NCBI GenBank assembly: GCA_021772095.1
Contig: JADYXR010000151.1
Span: 62,001 to 126,000, forward strand
From: Candidatus Obscuribacter sp.
GTDB lineage: Bacteria > Cyanobacteriota > Vampirovibrionia > Obscuribacterales > Obscuribacteraceae
DNA: 64,000 bases
Direction of reading: 5' to 3'
This document shows, one piece after another, positions 1-8,466 of this stretch. The notes beneath the pieces were generated by a model that worked only from the letters and a program-made list of their open reading frames with translations, was not told the DNA's origin and made no database searches. Made by a program: the position numbers and the translations under genes. The stretch's first letter is position 1. Each line of letters opens with the position of its first letter.

Positions 1-773
1 TCGGTGGTGCCCGGCGTGAGCGTCATGGCCGCCCCGGGATTTTTCAAAGAGTTGCGTTCGTTAGTCTCGGATTGGCTTTTGGCGGCAATCTCGGATAGCT
101 GAAGTGCCGAGTTTGAATCTTGATCGTGCGCAAACATTTCTTTTAAAGTTTGAAACTTCTTGCGAAGATCTTCTTCCGAAGCCGCGAAAACACTCTGTCG
201 CTCCTGACCGGGTGGGCGTTCGTACTTCAGCCCGGGAAGGACCTCCCGCTGCCTGCTCATCTCTCTGGTCACGACGTGCGACGGCACCAAAATTTTCTCG
301 GTCGCCTTGTCCCAGAAGACCAGGTTGCTGTGCCTCCCCATAATCTCGGCAGTCAAAATCTTCAGCGATGTGGTGCCAACTTCGTCCGTGCTCGAGAAAA
401 TGAAATCGATAATGCGCTCGCCCGGCAGTTGTTCCACGCCGATGAGAGTGGCGCCGGTTAAGTGTTTGCGCATAACCAGGCAGAAATTAGGTGGTGCGCC
501 TGCGCCGTGTTTCGATTGATATCGTTCTGTAATATTGCGATCTTTAGGCTGCTTTTCCTGAGCATCAGAACTGGTTGGAGTTCGAACCAGGCACATGCGC
601 CCATACACAGATTGTGCCGATAAAAACAGGCTGACCGAGCCGCCCTTCGACCGCAATGAGATCAGCACCTCATCTCTTCCGAGCTGAAATACCTTATCAA
701 CCTTCCGGTTAATGATGAGCGGCTTTGCTTCTTGCAACACAGCCCTGATTGATAATGCGTCAAATGGTTGCAT
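1..773 (-). CDS. rqcH: NFACT-family protein (RqcH/Rqc2/FbpA-like), N-terminal part only
   Basis: The reading frame is open from an ATG at 771-773 leftwards to the window edge, giving about 257 N-terminal residues of a family that is usually 550-600 long. The start (MQPFDALSIRAVL), the MRKHLTGA segment and especially AEIMGRHSNLVF are signatures of the NFACT-N domain. Family members bind the 50S subunit with a stalled peptidyl-tRNA and recruit tRNA-Ala for C-terminal alanine tailing; others were named fibronectin-binding proteins. The Asp-Arg pair usual after the KHL segment reads Glu119-Arg120 here (GERII). The gene diverges from gmk-rpoZ; in Bacillus the rqcH homologue yloA also lies near gmk and rpoZ, which supports the call. 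No clear ribosome binding site is seen before the ATG. The exact role is inferred from the family. Confidence 0.85.
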   Translation of the reverse strand, partial: MQPFDALSIRAVLQEAKPLIINRKVDKVFQLGRDEVLISLRSKGGSVSLFLSAQSVYGRMCLVRTPTSSDAQEKQPKDRNITERYQSKHGAGAPPNFCLVMRKHLTGATLIGVEQLPGERIIDFIFSSTDEVGTTSLKILTAEIMGRHSNLVFWDKATEKILVPSHVVTREMSRQREVLPGLKYERPPGQERQSVFAASEEDLRKKFQTLKEMFAHDQDSNSALQLSEIAAKSQSETNERNSLKNPGAAMTLTPGTT

Positions 774-972
774 GGGCGTAACATCTTGTTGAGTGCGTCA
801 AATCTAACAAATTTGCCCTGACTTTATATGAATAATCATTGGCTAAACTGTTATTCCACTCAAACAAATCGGACTAATCACTCAACTGTACGCTGTCCGC
901 TGACTTGACGAAGCCGCTACAAAATTCAAAGTTGGCCGCCGTCTCCCTTGTGGAAATGCCCATTCAAGCGCG

Positions 973-1001
973 TTGCATGTGGTTATTAAACCAGGCATAA
1001 T
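973..1001 (+). promoter_or_regulatory. Probable sigma-70 promoter of gmk-rpoZ
   Basis: TTGCAT at 973-978 and CATAAT at 996-1001 are separated by 17 bases, close to the consensus boxes. Transcription would start near 1008, ahead of both possible gmk starts. The rest of 774-972 is the divergent spacer towards the NFACT gene and holds nothing else I recognise. Confidence 0.5.
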
Positions 1002-1043
1002 TGAACGACCGAGCCTTTAGTGTTCAACGCCGGTGAGGGTCGA

Positions 1044-1685
1044 ATGGAAACCAAGAATATTACAGAGCTGAAGCCTGGAGTGACCTTAGTGTCGGCTGAC
1101 AACAAAAAGCGAGATCCAGGGCGAACCGGGACTTTGCTTGTGGTCACGGGTCCATCTGGAGTCGGCAAAGGAACCGTCGTCGGTAAGACGCTGGAGAGCA
1201 TCGACCGGCTTGCCAAGTCCGTTTCGGTTACCACGCGCTCTCGGCGCAACGGTGAAGAAGAGGGTGTTCACTATTTTTACCGCTCCGAAAAGGAATTCTT
1301 CGACATGCGCGATCGCGGCGAATTCCTGGAGTCCGCCGAGTTTGCCGGTCACTATTACGGCACGCCATCGCACTGGGTCGATGACATGCTCAAGCACGGC
1401 ATCGATGTCATTCTCGAGATTGAAGTGCAAGGCGCCATGCAGGTCCGCGAAAAACGCGACGACGCAGTTTTGATCTTTCTCTCGCCCCCGTCTTTCGATG
1501 CCCTGGCCGAGCGCCTGCGCACACGAGCGACCGAATCTGAGGAAAAAATCAGAGAGCGTTTGAAGAAGGCCGAAGGCGAGATCAAGCAGCGCCACCTGTT
1601 CAATTATGAAGTTATAAATGACAATCTGACTGAAGCTATACGAAATTTAGAATCGATCGTGTATGCTGAAAGACTGCGCATATAA
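1044..1685 (+). CDS. gmk: Guanylate kinase
   Basis: Guanylate kinase phosphorylates GMP to GDP with ATP in the cytoplasm. The P-loop GPSGVGKG lies at residues 36-43, followed by the GMP-binding region (SVTTRSRR, then HYFYRSEKEF) and the lid with its arginines (RLRTRATESEEKIRERLKKA). At 213 residues it is near the usual 200-210, with a short N-terminal extension of about 28 residues. I chose ATG 1044 because GAGGG ends five bases before it; an in-frame GTG at 1020 is the alternative. rpoZ follows after 17 bases, so the two are probably co-transcribed from the promoter at 973-1001. Confidence 0.95.
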   Translation: METKNITELKPGVTLVSADNKKRDPGRTGTLLVVTGPSGVGKGTVVGKTLESIDRLAKSVSVTTRSRRNGEEEGVHYFYRSEKEFFDMRDRGEFLESAEFAGHYYGTPSHWVDDMLKHGIDVILEIEVQGAMQVREKRDDAVLIFLSPPSFDALAERLRTRATESEEKIRERLKKAEGEIKQRHLFNYEVINDNLTEAIRNLESIVYAERLRI

Positions 1686-1702
1686 GTATCTCGGGTGAAA
1701 AA

Positions 1703-1915
1703 ATGAGTACAACCAATATTCTCGATCAGCTTTTGGACGAAACCACTAATCGCTATGAGCTCGTATTGAAAGTAGCTCAGCGCGCCAAACAGATCAAGAA
1801 TGAAACTCGCGAACAGCACAAAACCACCAACGCCGTTATTCAGGCGCTTCAGATGGTTGCTGCTGAAGGCGATGGCACGATTCTGATCTCGACATCCGGC
1901 TATAACACCTACTAA
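1703..1915 (+). CDS. rpoZ: RNA polymerase omega subunit
   Basis: This 70-residue protein has the omega pattern: an N-terminal LLDETTNRYELVLKVAQRAKQI segment (family: NRF.LV..AAKRARQL), then TTNAVIQALQMVAAEG, which corresponds to KPV..ALEEIA.G. Omega helps assemble and stabilise beta-prime in RNA polymerase. The position right after gmk is the classic arrangement in many bacteria. The C-terminus is short and ends NTY. The identification rests on both sequence pattern and synteny. Confidence 0.88.
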   Translation: MSTTNILDQLLDETTNRYELVLKVAQRAKQIKNETREQHKTTNAVIQALQMVAAEGDGTILISTSGYNTY

Positions 1916-2034
1916 ACCTTCATAAATTGCCTCTAAGATCGCTGGCAGTGGGAGAATTCCCGTTGTCAAAGACGCGCGTGGGCCGTAGACTCTTCTTCTA
2001 AAGCGGCGTTACCTGGGGGAAAATAACACAACTA

Positions 2035-2244
2035 ATGGACATGTGGTCCTTCGTTTTGATGTTTGCCCTGCTGTCAGGGATTATGGGTTGGTGTATGACC
2101 CCCGTAATCAACGGCGTGCTTTGGTTTTGCGACTGGCGCGACGGTGCAACCATTGACTGGGGTCTGGAAACCGCGTTCGCTATAGCTGTGCCTTTCGCCT
2201 GGATGTTCGCCCTGGTCGAGATAATCATTTTGTACCATCATTAG
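2035..2244 (+). CDS. Small two-helix membrane protein, function unknown
   Basis: The 69-residue product has two hydrophobic stretches, about residues 3-28 and 47-66, joined by a short polar loop (CDWRDGATIDW). It has no cleavable signal and no family I recognise. GGGGGAAAA about 17 bases upstream of the ATG is a distant purine-rich site, and a second in-frame ATG lies at 2041. A factor-independent terminator follows directly, which supports a real transcription unit. It could be an inner-membrane stress or regulatory peptide, but nothing in the sequence says so. Confidence 0.55.
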   Translation: MDMWSFVLMFALLSGIMGWCMTPVINGVLWFCDWRDGATIDWGLETAFAIAVPFAWMFALVEIIILYHH

Positions 2245-2274
2245 AGCTGAAGCCCGATGGTTACTTGTTTAGAA

Positions 2275-2306
2275 CCCGCCTCGACTGAATGAGAGCGGGA
2301 TTTTTT
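2275..2306 (+). terminator. Factor-independent terminator after the small membrane protein
   Basis: CCCGCCTC at 2275-2282 pairs with GAGAGCGGG at 2291-2299 with one bulged base, and a run of six T follows at 2301-2306. Confidence 0.75.
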
Positions 2307-2368
2307 GTGTTTTGAGGCGCTTTGTCTGTAAGCGTAAGCCTGGCCGGGCTTTAGGTTGTTCTATTTAC

Positions 2369-2386
2369 TCAACCGATATCGGTTCA
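2369..2386. repeat. Intergenic palindrome copy 1
   Basis: TCAACCGATATCGGTTCA: the core AACCGATATCGGTT is a perfect palindrome. One of five copies in the window (others at 2547, 47703, 48143 and 48266). It is followed on the right by GTTTT. The 2245-2579 spacer holds only the terminator and copies 1 and 2. Confidence 0.85.
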
Positions 2387-2546
2387 GTTTTCGGGGACCG
2401 GAATCGCTCAGCCTGTCCAATTACTGGGACCGGTCTGGCGGAAACGCTCTTGAACTGAGGGCGCTTGAGATCTTGGTTGGCGCCATGAACGCGCAGAGAT
2501 TGTGGTAGAAACGCGAGCTGCGTTCCGTTTGCGCGGTTCAGTTTAT

Positions 2547-2564
2547 TCAACCGATATCGGTTGA
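2547..2564. repeat. Intergenic palindrome copy 2
   Basis: TCAACCGATATCGGTTGA, a perfect 18-bp palindrome, 178 bp from copy 1 and 16 bp from the end of the dihydrouridine synthase gene. It is followed by GTTTC on the right. Confidence 0.88.
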
Positions 2565-2579
2565 GTTTCTGCGTTTAAA

Positions 2580-3689
2580 CTAAAGCGCGGCGGTGGCTAA
2601 GGCGCGTGCTTCGCGAATAGCCGAGTCGCTGCGGGACAGTTTGCTTTCTTCCATCAGTTTGCCGACGTTGTCGAGGTCATAGTATTGAACGGCTGTGAGG
2701 AAGCGATTCTTGCCTTCAGTGCCGCCTTCTTGTTCTGCAAGCTCACATAGAATGTCGACAACTTCGCGAGCGCTGTTGATTTGAGTGAGCCGATTGCGAT
2801 AGGGAGCGCTTTTGTGCATGCCTTTGGTGTAGTTGATCAGATGGCGGCGTGACTCGCTTGTGCCTACGCGAATGCCTTTGTATGCCATTAAACCGATGCA
2901 ATGGTGCATTGCCAGAATCAGCTTTTCGATTGAATCCGGGGCGGGGTCGAGGATCCCGTAATCGAGATATTTGGTTATTCTAGGGATGAGCCAGGGATTT
3001 CCAAGCGTTCCCCGCGCTACAGCTACGCCATCGCAGCCTGTTGCTTCAAGCAGGCGCAGCGCATCTTCTGGTTCAAACACATCGCCATTGCCGAAAACAG
3101 GGATGGAGAGCGCTTTCTTGACGTGAGCGATCATGCTCCAATCTGCCGTTCCAGTATATCGTTGCGCACGAGTACGCCCGTGAACCGTGACAGCAGAGGC
3201 TCCCGCCTCTTCAATCATTTCACCGAATTGAATGCAGTTCTTGGAGTTATCGTCCCAACCGAGCCGAAACTTGACTGTGACTGGGATGGAAACGGAGTCT
3301 TTAATTGCGATTACGATCTCGCGTGCCAGATCCGGCTCGCGCATCAGCGCACAGCCATCTTTTCCGTTCGTTATCTTAGGAACGGGGCAGCCCATATTAA
3401 TGTCGAGAAAGTCTGCGCCCTTGGCCTCAGCCATTTTAGCTGCGGCCGCCATTACTTCTGGTTCATGACCAAAAATTTGGATGCCGATTGGATGCTCATC
3501 CGGAGCCAGGTCCATGATTCTGCTTTCGGGCTGGTACATCAAGCTCTTGCTGGAAACCATCTCGGTTGCTAGCAGACAGCCTTTATCTACTTTTCTGACG
3601 ATGCTGCGATAGACAATGTCCGTCACTCCCGCCATTGGCGGAACGTAAACGCGTCCATTAACTGTGAGTGAACCGATCTGGATAGGCAT
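2580..3689 (-). CDS. dus: tRNA-dihydrouridine synthase, DusB-like
   Basis: This FMN enzyme reduces uridines in the tRNA D-loop to dihydrouridine with NADPH. The 369-residue protein starts with the family pattern VPPMAGVTD (residues 16-24), carries the catalytic cysteine in DINMGCPVPK (Cys101), then VKFRLGWDD, TVHGRTRAQ and the FMN phosphate site PVFGNGDVF followed by GVAVARGTLGNPWL. These are DusB-type motifs, and the length is slightly above the usual 320-350. The ATG lies at 3687-3689 and the gene diverges from the exported protein at 3758 across only 68 bases. Confidence 0.93.
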   Translation of the reverse strand: MPIQIGSLTVNGRVYVPPMAGVTDIVYRSIVRKVDKGCLLATEMVSSKSLMYQPESRIMDLAPDEHPIGIQIFGHEPEVMAAAAKMAEAKGADFLDINMGCPVPKITNGKDGCALMREPDLAREIVIAIKDSVSIPVTVKFRLGWDDNSKNCIQFGEMIEEAGASAVTVHGRTRAQRYTGTADWSMIAHVKKALSIPVFGNGDVFEPEDALRLLEATGCDGVAVARGTLGNPWLIPRITKYLDYGILDPAPDSIEKLILAMHHCIGLMAYKGIRVGTSESRRHLINYTKGMHKSAPYRNRLTQINSAREVVDILCELAEQEGGTEGKNRFLTAVQYYDLDNVGKLMEESKLSRSDSAIREARALATAAL

Positions 3690-3757
3690 TGTTGTCGCCG
3701 GGTCTGATACTCTTTAAGAGATTCCTTTATTGTCCTCGACTTTTCAAGAATTGTCAG

Positions 3758-4390
3758 ATGTCATTGCGAACTGCTAATCAGCCTTTCCGTAAAATCCTAT
3801 TCTTGAGCCTTGCGTTTTTAGCAATTCAGTTGCCCGCGCAAGCGCTCGATAAGGTCATCAGCGGTCAGGTCAGAGATCACAAACTCAAAACTCTACGCGG
3901 CGTCAAAGTTGAACTTTGGAGCGCCGACAACAAAGTCGCCTTGAGTACGCACACTGATGGTGACGGAAAATTTTCGCTGTCGCATGAATCGTGCGGACCT
4001 TGTTTCCTGGAGGTTTCCGCGCCCCGGAAGTCGGGTCTGGCGTCGGCATTGATCGACAAATTGCCGGGCGACGAAGGTCGAAGCGTTATTGTTACTCTGC
4101 TGCGTGGCTACCCTGTGAAGGGACAAGTAATGTGCGAGGGTAAACCGCTGAAAGGCATTGTGGTGAAAGCTTACAGCCGCCATCATGAGAAAAATACAAA
4201 GGAACGAATTTATGGAGGCGGGGCAGTTTTGTCAGAAAGAAACGGCTCCTTCCAAATGACTCTCACTCCAGGCGACAAAAAGTTCGTCTTGCTGAACAAC
4301 CGCTATCCGGACGTCTCAAGGAGTTCAAGCGTAACCGCCAAAGTTATCGTTGATACCGACCTTGGTATCGTCGAAATGACCCCGAGGTAA
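3758..4390 (+). CDS. Exported protein with carboxypeptidase-regulatory (Ig-like) domains
   Basis: The 210-residue product begins with a Sec signal (hydrophobic core ILFLSLAFLAIQLPAQA, cleavage likely after AQA). The mature part reads VISGQVRDHKLKTLRGVKVELWSAD...THTDGDGKFSLS, the beta-sandwich fold of carboxypeptidase-D regulatory-like domains, and a second copy may follow (YPVKGQVMCEGKPLKGIVVKAYS). Such domains are structural or binding modules at the cell surface. I placed the start at ATG 3758 because it gives a clean signal peptide; an in-frame TTG at 3689 overlaps the start of the divergent gene. larC begins five bases after the stop, so the two may be co-transcribed. Confidence 0.7.
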   Translation: MSLRTANQPFRKILFLSLAFLAIQLPAQALDKVISGQVRDHKLKTLRGVKVELWSADNKVALSTHTDGDGKFSLSHESCGPCFLEVSAPRKSGLASALIDKLPGDEGRSVIVTLLRGYPVKGQVMCEGKPLKGIVVKAYSRHHEKNTKERIYGGGAVLSERNGSFQMTLTPGDKKFVLLNNRYPDVSRSSSVTAKVIVDTDLGIVEMTPR

Positions 4391-4394
4391 TCAT

Positions 4395-5882
4395 TTGAAA
4401 ACTGCATATTTCGATTGTCAGTTCGGAGCCGCCGGAGATATGCTCTGCGCCTCGCTTTTAGCGAATGGTTTAAACGCAGAAAGATGGATTGAGGAATTGA
4501 ATAAGATCGCATTGCCGGTTGATAGTTTCGAAATTCAAATTGAAGATGTGATGCGGTGCCTGATTGCGTCGAAAAAGGTGACGGTCAAATGTATCGACCA
4601 TTCGGGTGCGCATGAGCATTCTCACGGACATGAGCACTCGCACGAACACGAGCATGCTCATGGACAAGAGCATTCTCATGGTCATGATCACGAACACTCA
4701 CACAGTCATGATCACGAACATTCTCATGACCATTCACATGATCACTCTCACCACGATCACGAATCCTCTCACGCTCACGAACATCCTCATGAATTGGAAC
4801 ACTCCCATGAGCATGCCCATGGCAGAAGCGTCCTTGAGATAGTTCGAATTATTGAAAATTCTCAAATTTCAGACCGCGCCAAAGAATTAAGTCTCGCCAT
4901 TTTCCGAAAGTTGGCCGAATCAGAAGCTCGCGTTCACAATGTTGCTCCTGACGATGTTCACTTTCACGAGGTCGGCGCTGTCGATGCAATCATTGATGTC
5001 GTGGGCTTTGCTATCGGCTACGATTTGCTCGGGATTGAGAAGTCAGTGGTTTCACCGCTCACTCTCGGTGGTGGCACGGTTAAGACCGACCATGGCATTT
5101 ATCCGGTTCCAGCTCCCGCGGTCGCGTATCTCGTGGAGCAAGCGGGAGCGCCGACTGGTTCCCTCAACATCCCCTACGAATGCCTGACTCCAACCGGTGC
5201 CGCGATACTCACCACCATTGCGGATCGATGGGGCGCAATTCCTGGCTATCAAAAAATCGATAGTATCGGATATGGTGCCGGTACCCTAAATCCGAAAACA
5301 CATCCGAACACTGTTCGCACATTCATCGGACAGTGTCATGAAGTTTCTCAGTCGTCATCATCACCAACGTGGTCAGCCTCCACTCTTGGTTCAAATCACG
5401 TAGGTGGAACGCATTTCCGCGCCGAAATTGTCACGGTGATCGAAGCAAATATAGATGACTGTCCTCCCAATATAATTTCGTATGCTCTTGAAAAAGCGCT
5501 TGCCGAGGGCGCTTTAGACATCGCCATCGTTCCAGTCACAATGAAAAAAGGTCGCAGTGGACACCTCATCACCGTCCTTGCTAAACCGGAAGATCGTCGT
5601 AAAATTGAAACGCTGTTGTTGCGTGAAACCTCGACTCTGGGCGTCAGAACATACTTCGTCGAACGGCTAATTGCCGAACGCGAATTCGTCGAAGTCAAAC
5701 TGTCAGACTGGTCCATTCGTATAAAAATCGGTCGAGATCTGAACAACAACGTCGTCAATGTCCAACCCGAATACGAAGATTGCGCCACTTACGCGCAACG
5801 ACATGACGTGCCACTTCGCGAAGTATTCGAACAGGCACTATCGAAATACAACCAAGAATTTCGTCAGGCTAAAACGGATTAA
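4395..5882 (+). CDS. larC: LarC, nickel-pincer cofactor cyclometallase, with histidine-rich insert
   Basis: LarC inserts nickel into the pyridinium-3,5-bisthiocarboxylate mononucleotide pincer made by LarB and LarE, for use by lactate racemase and related enzymes. The N-terminus KTAYFDCQFGAAGDM and the later VHFHEVGAVDAIIDVVG and CLTPTGAAIL are LarC signatures. Residues about 69-142 are dominated by His with Glu, Asp and Ser, a likely nickel-binding store; shorter His-rich stretches occur in other LarC proteins. The start is a TTG at 4395 with GAGG seven bases upstream, and it matches the family N-terminus exactly. The gene is one continuous frame, unlike the split larC1/larC2 of Lactobacillus plantarum. 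No larA, larB or larE is seen in the window. Confidence 0.93.
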   Translation: MKTAYFDCQFGAAGDMLCASLLANGLNAERWIEELNKIALPVDSFEIQIEDVMRCLIASKKVTVKCIDHSGAHEHSHGHEHSHEHEHAHGQEHSHGHDHEHSHSHDHEHSHDHSHDHSHHDHESSHAHEHPHELEHSHEHAHGRSVLEIVRIIENSQISDRAKELSLAIFRKLAESEARVHNVAPDDVHFHEVGAVDAIIDVVGFAIGYDLLGIEKSVVSPLTLGGGTVKTDHGIYPVPAPAVAYLVEQAGAPTGSLNIPYECLTPTGAAILTTIADRWGAIPGYQKIDSIGYGAGTLNPKTHPNTVRTFIGQCHEVSQSSSSPTWSASTLGSNHVGGTHFRAEIVTVIEANIDDCPPNIISYALEKALAEGALDIAIVPVTMKKGRSGHLITVLAKPEDRRKIETLLLRETSTLGVRTYFVERLIAEREFVEVKLSDWSIRIKIGRDLNNNVVNVQPEYEDCATYAQRHDVPLREVFEQALSKYNQEFRQAKTD

Positions 5883-6254
5883 GTAGCCGTGACTGTTGAT
5901 ACATGCATGTGAAAACTTACCACAAGCACCGTAAAGCTCCGTCCTTTAGGGCGCGTCATGCCGCGGCATCGATTGGCGAGAAACTTCCTCTCCTGTCCTG
6001 AGATCGATTGCCACTCGGTGCCAGCCGCCAGGGGATCCATTTCAGCATCGCCAGACAGATTTGAGTACTCGGAGAACCTTGAGCATACAAACTATCTCAT
6101 TCTACTCGCAAAGGTAACAATGCAATGTTGGTTAACGCGGGAGTTCATCGTGCTCCAACTTGCTTGTTAAGGGAAATCGCGAAGCCTTCGATATTTTGCC
6201 GACAGCGCGGGCAGGTCGCGATAATATAAGAGGATACTTTCGGTACTGGGCTCC
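5883..6254. other. Gene-free stretch between larC and the 116-residue ORF
   Basis: About 370 bases with no convincing gene. A small hairpin at 5940-5953 (CGTCC, TTTA, GGGCG) resembles the end hairpins of IS200/IS605-type elements, but no transposase remnant is seen. A 70-codon frame at 5958-6170 has no recognisable features. Confidence 0.4.
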
Positions 6255-6605
6255 GTGGCAAACAGTCTTACTACTTTTAATTTGTTTGATGGCTCGTTGA
6301 ACGAGATCGCGCTAAAGCACGGCGGCTGGCCGCGGCTGCTCGATCCTACGCAAGTTACGCCCAGCGATTTTATTGTCGAACTTGAACGGGCCGGCTACTC
6401 AGAGTACACGTTCGAATCGATCAAAATGCGAATCGGAAAACCAGAACGTCAATATTGGATTGCACTGATTGCCTCAATCGTAAAAAGCATGCAAGGCAAG
6501 AACGAGCAGAATTGGCACAGCGAGATGCTGGACGAGTTTCTTCCGAAGATGTGCGAGCACAGCATCACTGACGACGAAATAAAAATTGCGATAGCCAGCC
6601 CTTAA
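6255..6605 (+). CDS. Hypothetical protein, 116 residues
   Basis: The product is soluble, mixed charge, with no signal or membrane segment. It starts at a GTG, with GGG seven bases upstream as the only weak binding site. The sequence has helix-like segments (FIVELERAGYSEYTFESIKMRIG; YWIALIASIVKSMQG) but no domain I recognise. It lies between larC and a convergent MOSC gene and belongs to no visible operon. It could be a lineage-specific cytoplasmic protein. Confidence 0.5.
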   Translation: MANSLTTFNLFDGSLNEIALKHGGWPRLLDPTQVTPSDFIVELERAGYSEYTFESIKMRIGKPERQYWIALIASIVKSMQGKNEQNWHSEMLDEFLPKMCEHSITDDEIKIAIASP

Positions 6606-6631
6606 AAATTGCTACAGCCGGCCCTTAAGTT

Positions 6632-7357
6632 CTATAGCCGGCTCCTAAATTGATTTTGCAATTGCCCTCTCATTTGTTTAGCAAGTTTTGATTTAAGAAC
6701 CTTTGCAACCAGCTCCAGGTCTGGTTCTTTGTCGACAAAGCAGCGCGACACATCTATAAGGCGCACACCATCACTGCCACCATTTTCTAAGCGAACAATT
6801 TCATTGCCTACTTCTATATCGCCCTCTTGCAGAACGGACAAGTAAAATCCCCACTTGCAGCTCTTGTAGAAAAGCCTGACTATGTCCGGGTCCCCAAAAC
6901 GAATTCCAAGTTTATAGCAAGGCATTCGAGGCTGTGTTACTTGAAAAATTGCGTCGCCAATTTGCAGTTTGTCACCTATGCAGATGTTCGTTTCGTCAAA
7001 GCCGCAGACCGTGAGATTCTCGCCAAAGTTTCCCCATTCCAAATTTTGAGATGAGTATGCGGTTTTCCAGTACTCGTATTGTTCAATAGGATAGGCGTAA
7101 ACCGCCTTGTCACTCCCTCCATGAACGGTTAGATCTGCTTGTTCATCGCCGTCTAAATTTAGTCTTCGAGCTGTGACCTTGCCAGTAACAGGCGTTTTAA
7201 AAATGCCAGTAGAAACTGTTTGTCCATGCCAGGGAATTTCCTTTGCTTTGCTGACATTGATTTGCAATACGGAAGGAGTTTTCAGAGTGTAGAACCTCGC
7301 AGGGTGAGCCTCTTGACGCGCGGTAGTTTGAGTGAGGAACCGCAACGTGCCTTGCAA
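6632..7357 (-). CDS. MOSC-domain protein (YiiM-like)
   Basis: MOSC domains handle sulfur or N-hydroxylated substrates with a molybdenum cofactor. The protein shows the YiiM pattern: LQINVSKAKEIPWHGQTVSTGIFKTPV, then NLDGDEQADLTVHGGSDKAVYAYPIEQYEYW, FGENLTVCG, and the conserved cysteine in TQPRMPCYKLGIRFGDP. The rest matches the C-terminal extension of that group. The start is uncertain: the long frame opens with a TTG at 7357 and adds about 30 unmatched residues, while a TTG ending at 7267 would begin right at the conserved part. Neither has a good ribosome site. Activity, for example reduction of N-hydroxylated compounds, is inferred from the family. Confidence 0.85.
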   Translation of the reverse strand: MQGTLRFLTQTTARQEAHPARFYTLKTPSVLQINVSKAKEIPWHGQTVSTGIFKTPVTGKVTARRLNLDGDEQADLTVHGGSDKAVYAYPIEQYEYWKTAYSSQNLEWGNFGENLTVCGFDETNICIGDKLQIGDAIFQVTQPRMPCYKLGIRFGDPDIVRLFYKSCKWGFYLSVLQEGDIEVGNEIVRLENGGSDGVRLIDVSRCFVDKEPDLELVAKVLKSKLAKQMRGQLQNQFRSRL

Positions 7358-7429
7358 TTAAACACCACTTTTTATACCATTTAATCAAGCCAAAGGTATA
7401 TACTTCCACTACGTCCCAGGAGAAATTGT

Positions 7430-8338
7430 GTGACTCAAGACCACATTGGAAGATCAAATTCGGTTTTCTATCGTTCCGCAAAAGTAAACAATCTAGAGAT
7501 CTTTTACAGAGAGGCTGGATCGCCGCCCGCACCCACAGTGCTCTTATTGCACGGATTTCCAACTTCTTCTCATATGTTCCGCAACCTCATTCCAGTTTTG
7601 GCCAAACATTATCATGTGATTGCACCTGACTATCCAGGTTTTGGTCAGAGCTCGATGCCGTCGGTCTCACAGTTTGAATATAGTTTTGACAATCTGGCGA
7701 GAGTAATGGAGAAATTTATTGATGCGATCAATTTGAAGCAATTCTCGCTTTACGTGATGGATTATGGCGCTCCGATTGGTTTTCGCATCGCTGCCAAAAA
7801 GCCGCAATGCATTCAAAGTCTAATTATTCAAAATGGTAATGCGTATGAAGAAGGTCTAGACAATGACTTCTGGAAGCCATTCAGACCATTTTGGAAGGAC
7901 AAAACAGAAGCTAACAGTGCTCCGTTAAAACCGTTATTTGAAATTGATGCTACAAAATGGCAGTACCACACTGGCGTTCGTAATTTAGCAACGATTTCTC
8001 CTGATGGTTGGATACACGACCAGGCCGGAATGGATCGTCCCGGCAATAAGGAAATTCAACTCGAACTGTTTCACAGTTACGGCACCAATTCTCCGCTTTA
8101 TCCAACTTGGCAAAAATATTTCCGTGACCACCAGCCGCCGACGCTGATTGTTTGGGGGAAAAACGATCAGATATTCCCAATCGCCGGAGCCGAGCCATAC
8201 AAGCGTGATCTCAAAAACCTTGAGTTTCACTATGTGGATACAGGGCATTTCGCGCTGGAAGAAGATGGCGAAACAATTGCAAACCTGATGCTGGCATTTT
8301 TGAAAAAAGAAGTTCCGGTGCCAGCTGCAGTCTGCTAG
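7430..8338 (+). CDS. Alpha/beta hydrolase of the haloalkane dehalogenase/epoxide hydrolase type
   Basis: The 302-residue protein has the alpha/beta-hydrolase layout: oxyanion motif [10 protein letters not shown] (residues 38-47), YPGFGQSS, a nucleophile elbow with aspartate ([10 protein letters not shown], Asp111), then the acid and histidine in GKNDQIFP (Asp246) and DTGHFALEE (His273). An Asp nucleophile is typical of haloalkane dehalogenases and epoxide hydrolases rather than of esterases. A cap domain lies at about 130-215. It starts at a GTG with AGGAGA eight bases before it. A strong terminator follows. The substrate cannot be told from sequence. Confidence 0.85.
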   Translation: MTQDHIGRSNSVFYRSAKVNNLEIFYREAGSPPAPTVLLLHGFPTSSHMFRNLIPVLAKHYHVIAPDYPGFGQSSMPSVSQFEYSFDNLARVMEKFIDAINLKQFSLYVMDYGAPIGFRIAAKKPQCIQSLIIQNGNAYEEGLDNDFWKPFRPFWKDKTEANSAPLKPLFEIDATKWQYHTGVRNLATISPDGWIHDQAGMDRPGNKEIQLELFHSYGTNSPLYPTWQKYFRDHQPPTLIVWGKNDQIFPIAGAEPYKRDLKNLEFHYVDTGHFALEEDGETIANLMLAFLKKEVPVPAAVC

Positions 8339-8387
8339 TTCGTCAGGGATCATCTAGTCAGTAGAACTCATATCAATATACAAGTAG

Positions 8388-8418
8388 AAGGTGCTGTGGT
8401 TTCGCCACGGCACCTTTT
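8388..8418 (+). terminator. Terminator after the alpha/beta hydrolase
   Basis: AAGGTGC plus GTGG pairs with CCAC plus GCACCTT across a TTTCG loop, ending in TTTT. The symmetrical A and T ends mean it could also serve the convergent MFS gene. Confidence 0.8.
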
Positions 8419-8466
8419 ATGCAATTAGAACAATAGCTGCTTTGGAGGTTTTAAAACCGGTGGCGT

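Noticed and set aside
4606..4842. Met/Thr/Ile-rich frames over the larC histidine run
   Set aside because: Produced by the CAT/CAC repeats read in another frame.
5940..5953. CGTCC-TTTA-GGGCG hairpin like those at IS200/IS605 ends
   Set aside because: No transposase remnant or second end nearby; a stem of five pairs with one G-T is too weak.
5958..6170. 70-codon open frame after larC
   Set aside because: No binding site, no recognisable sequence, unusual composition.
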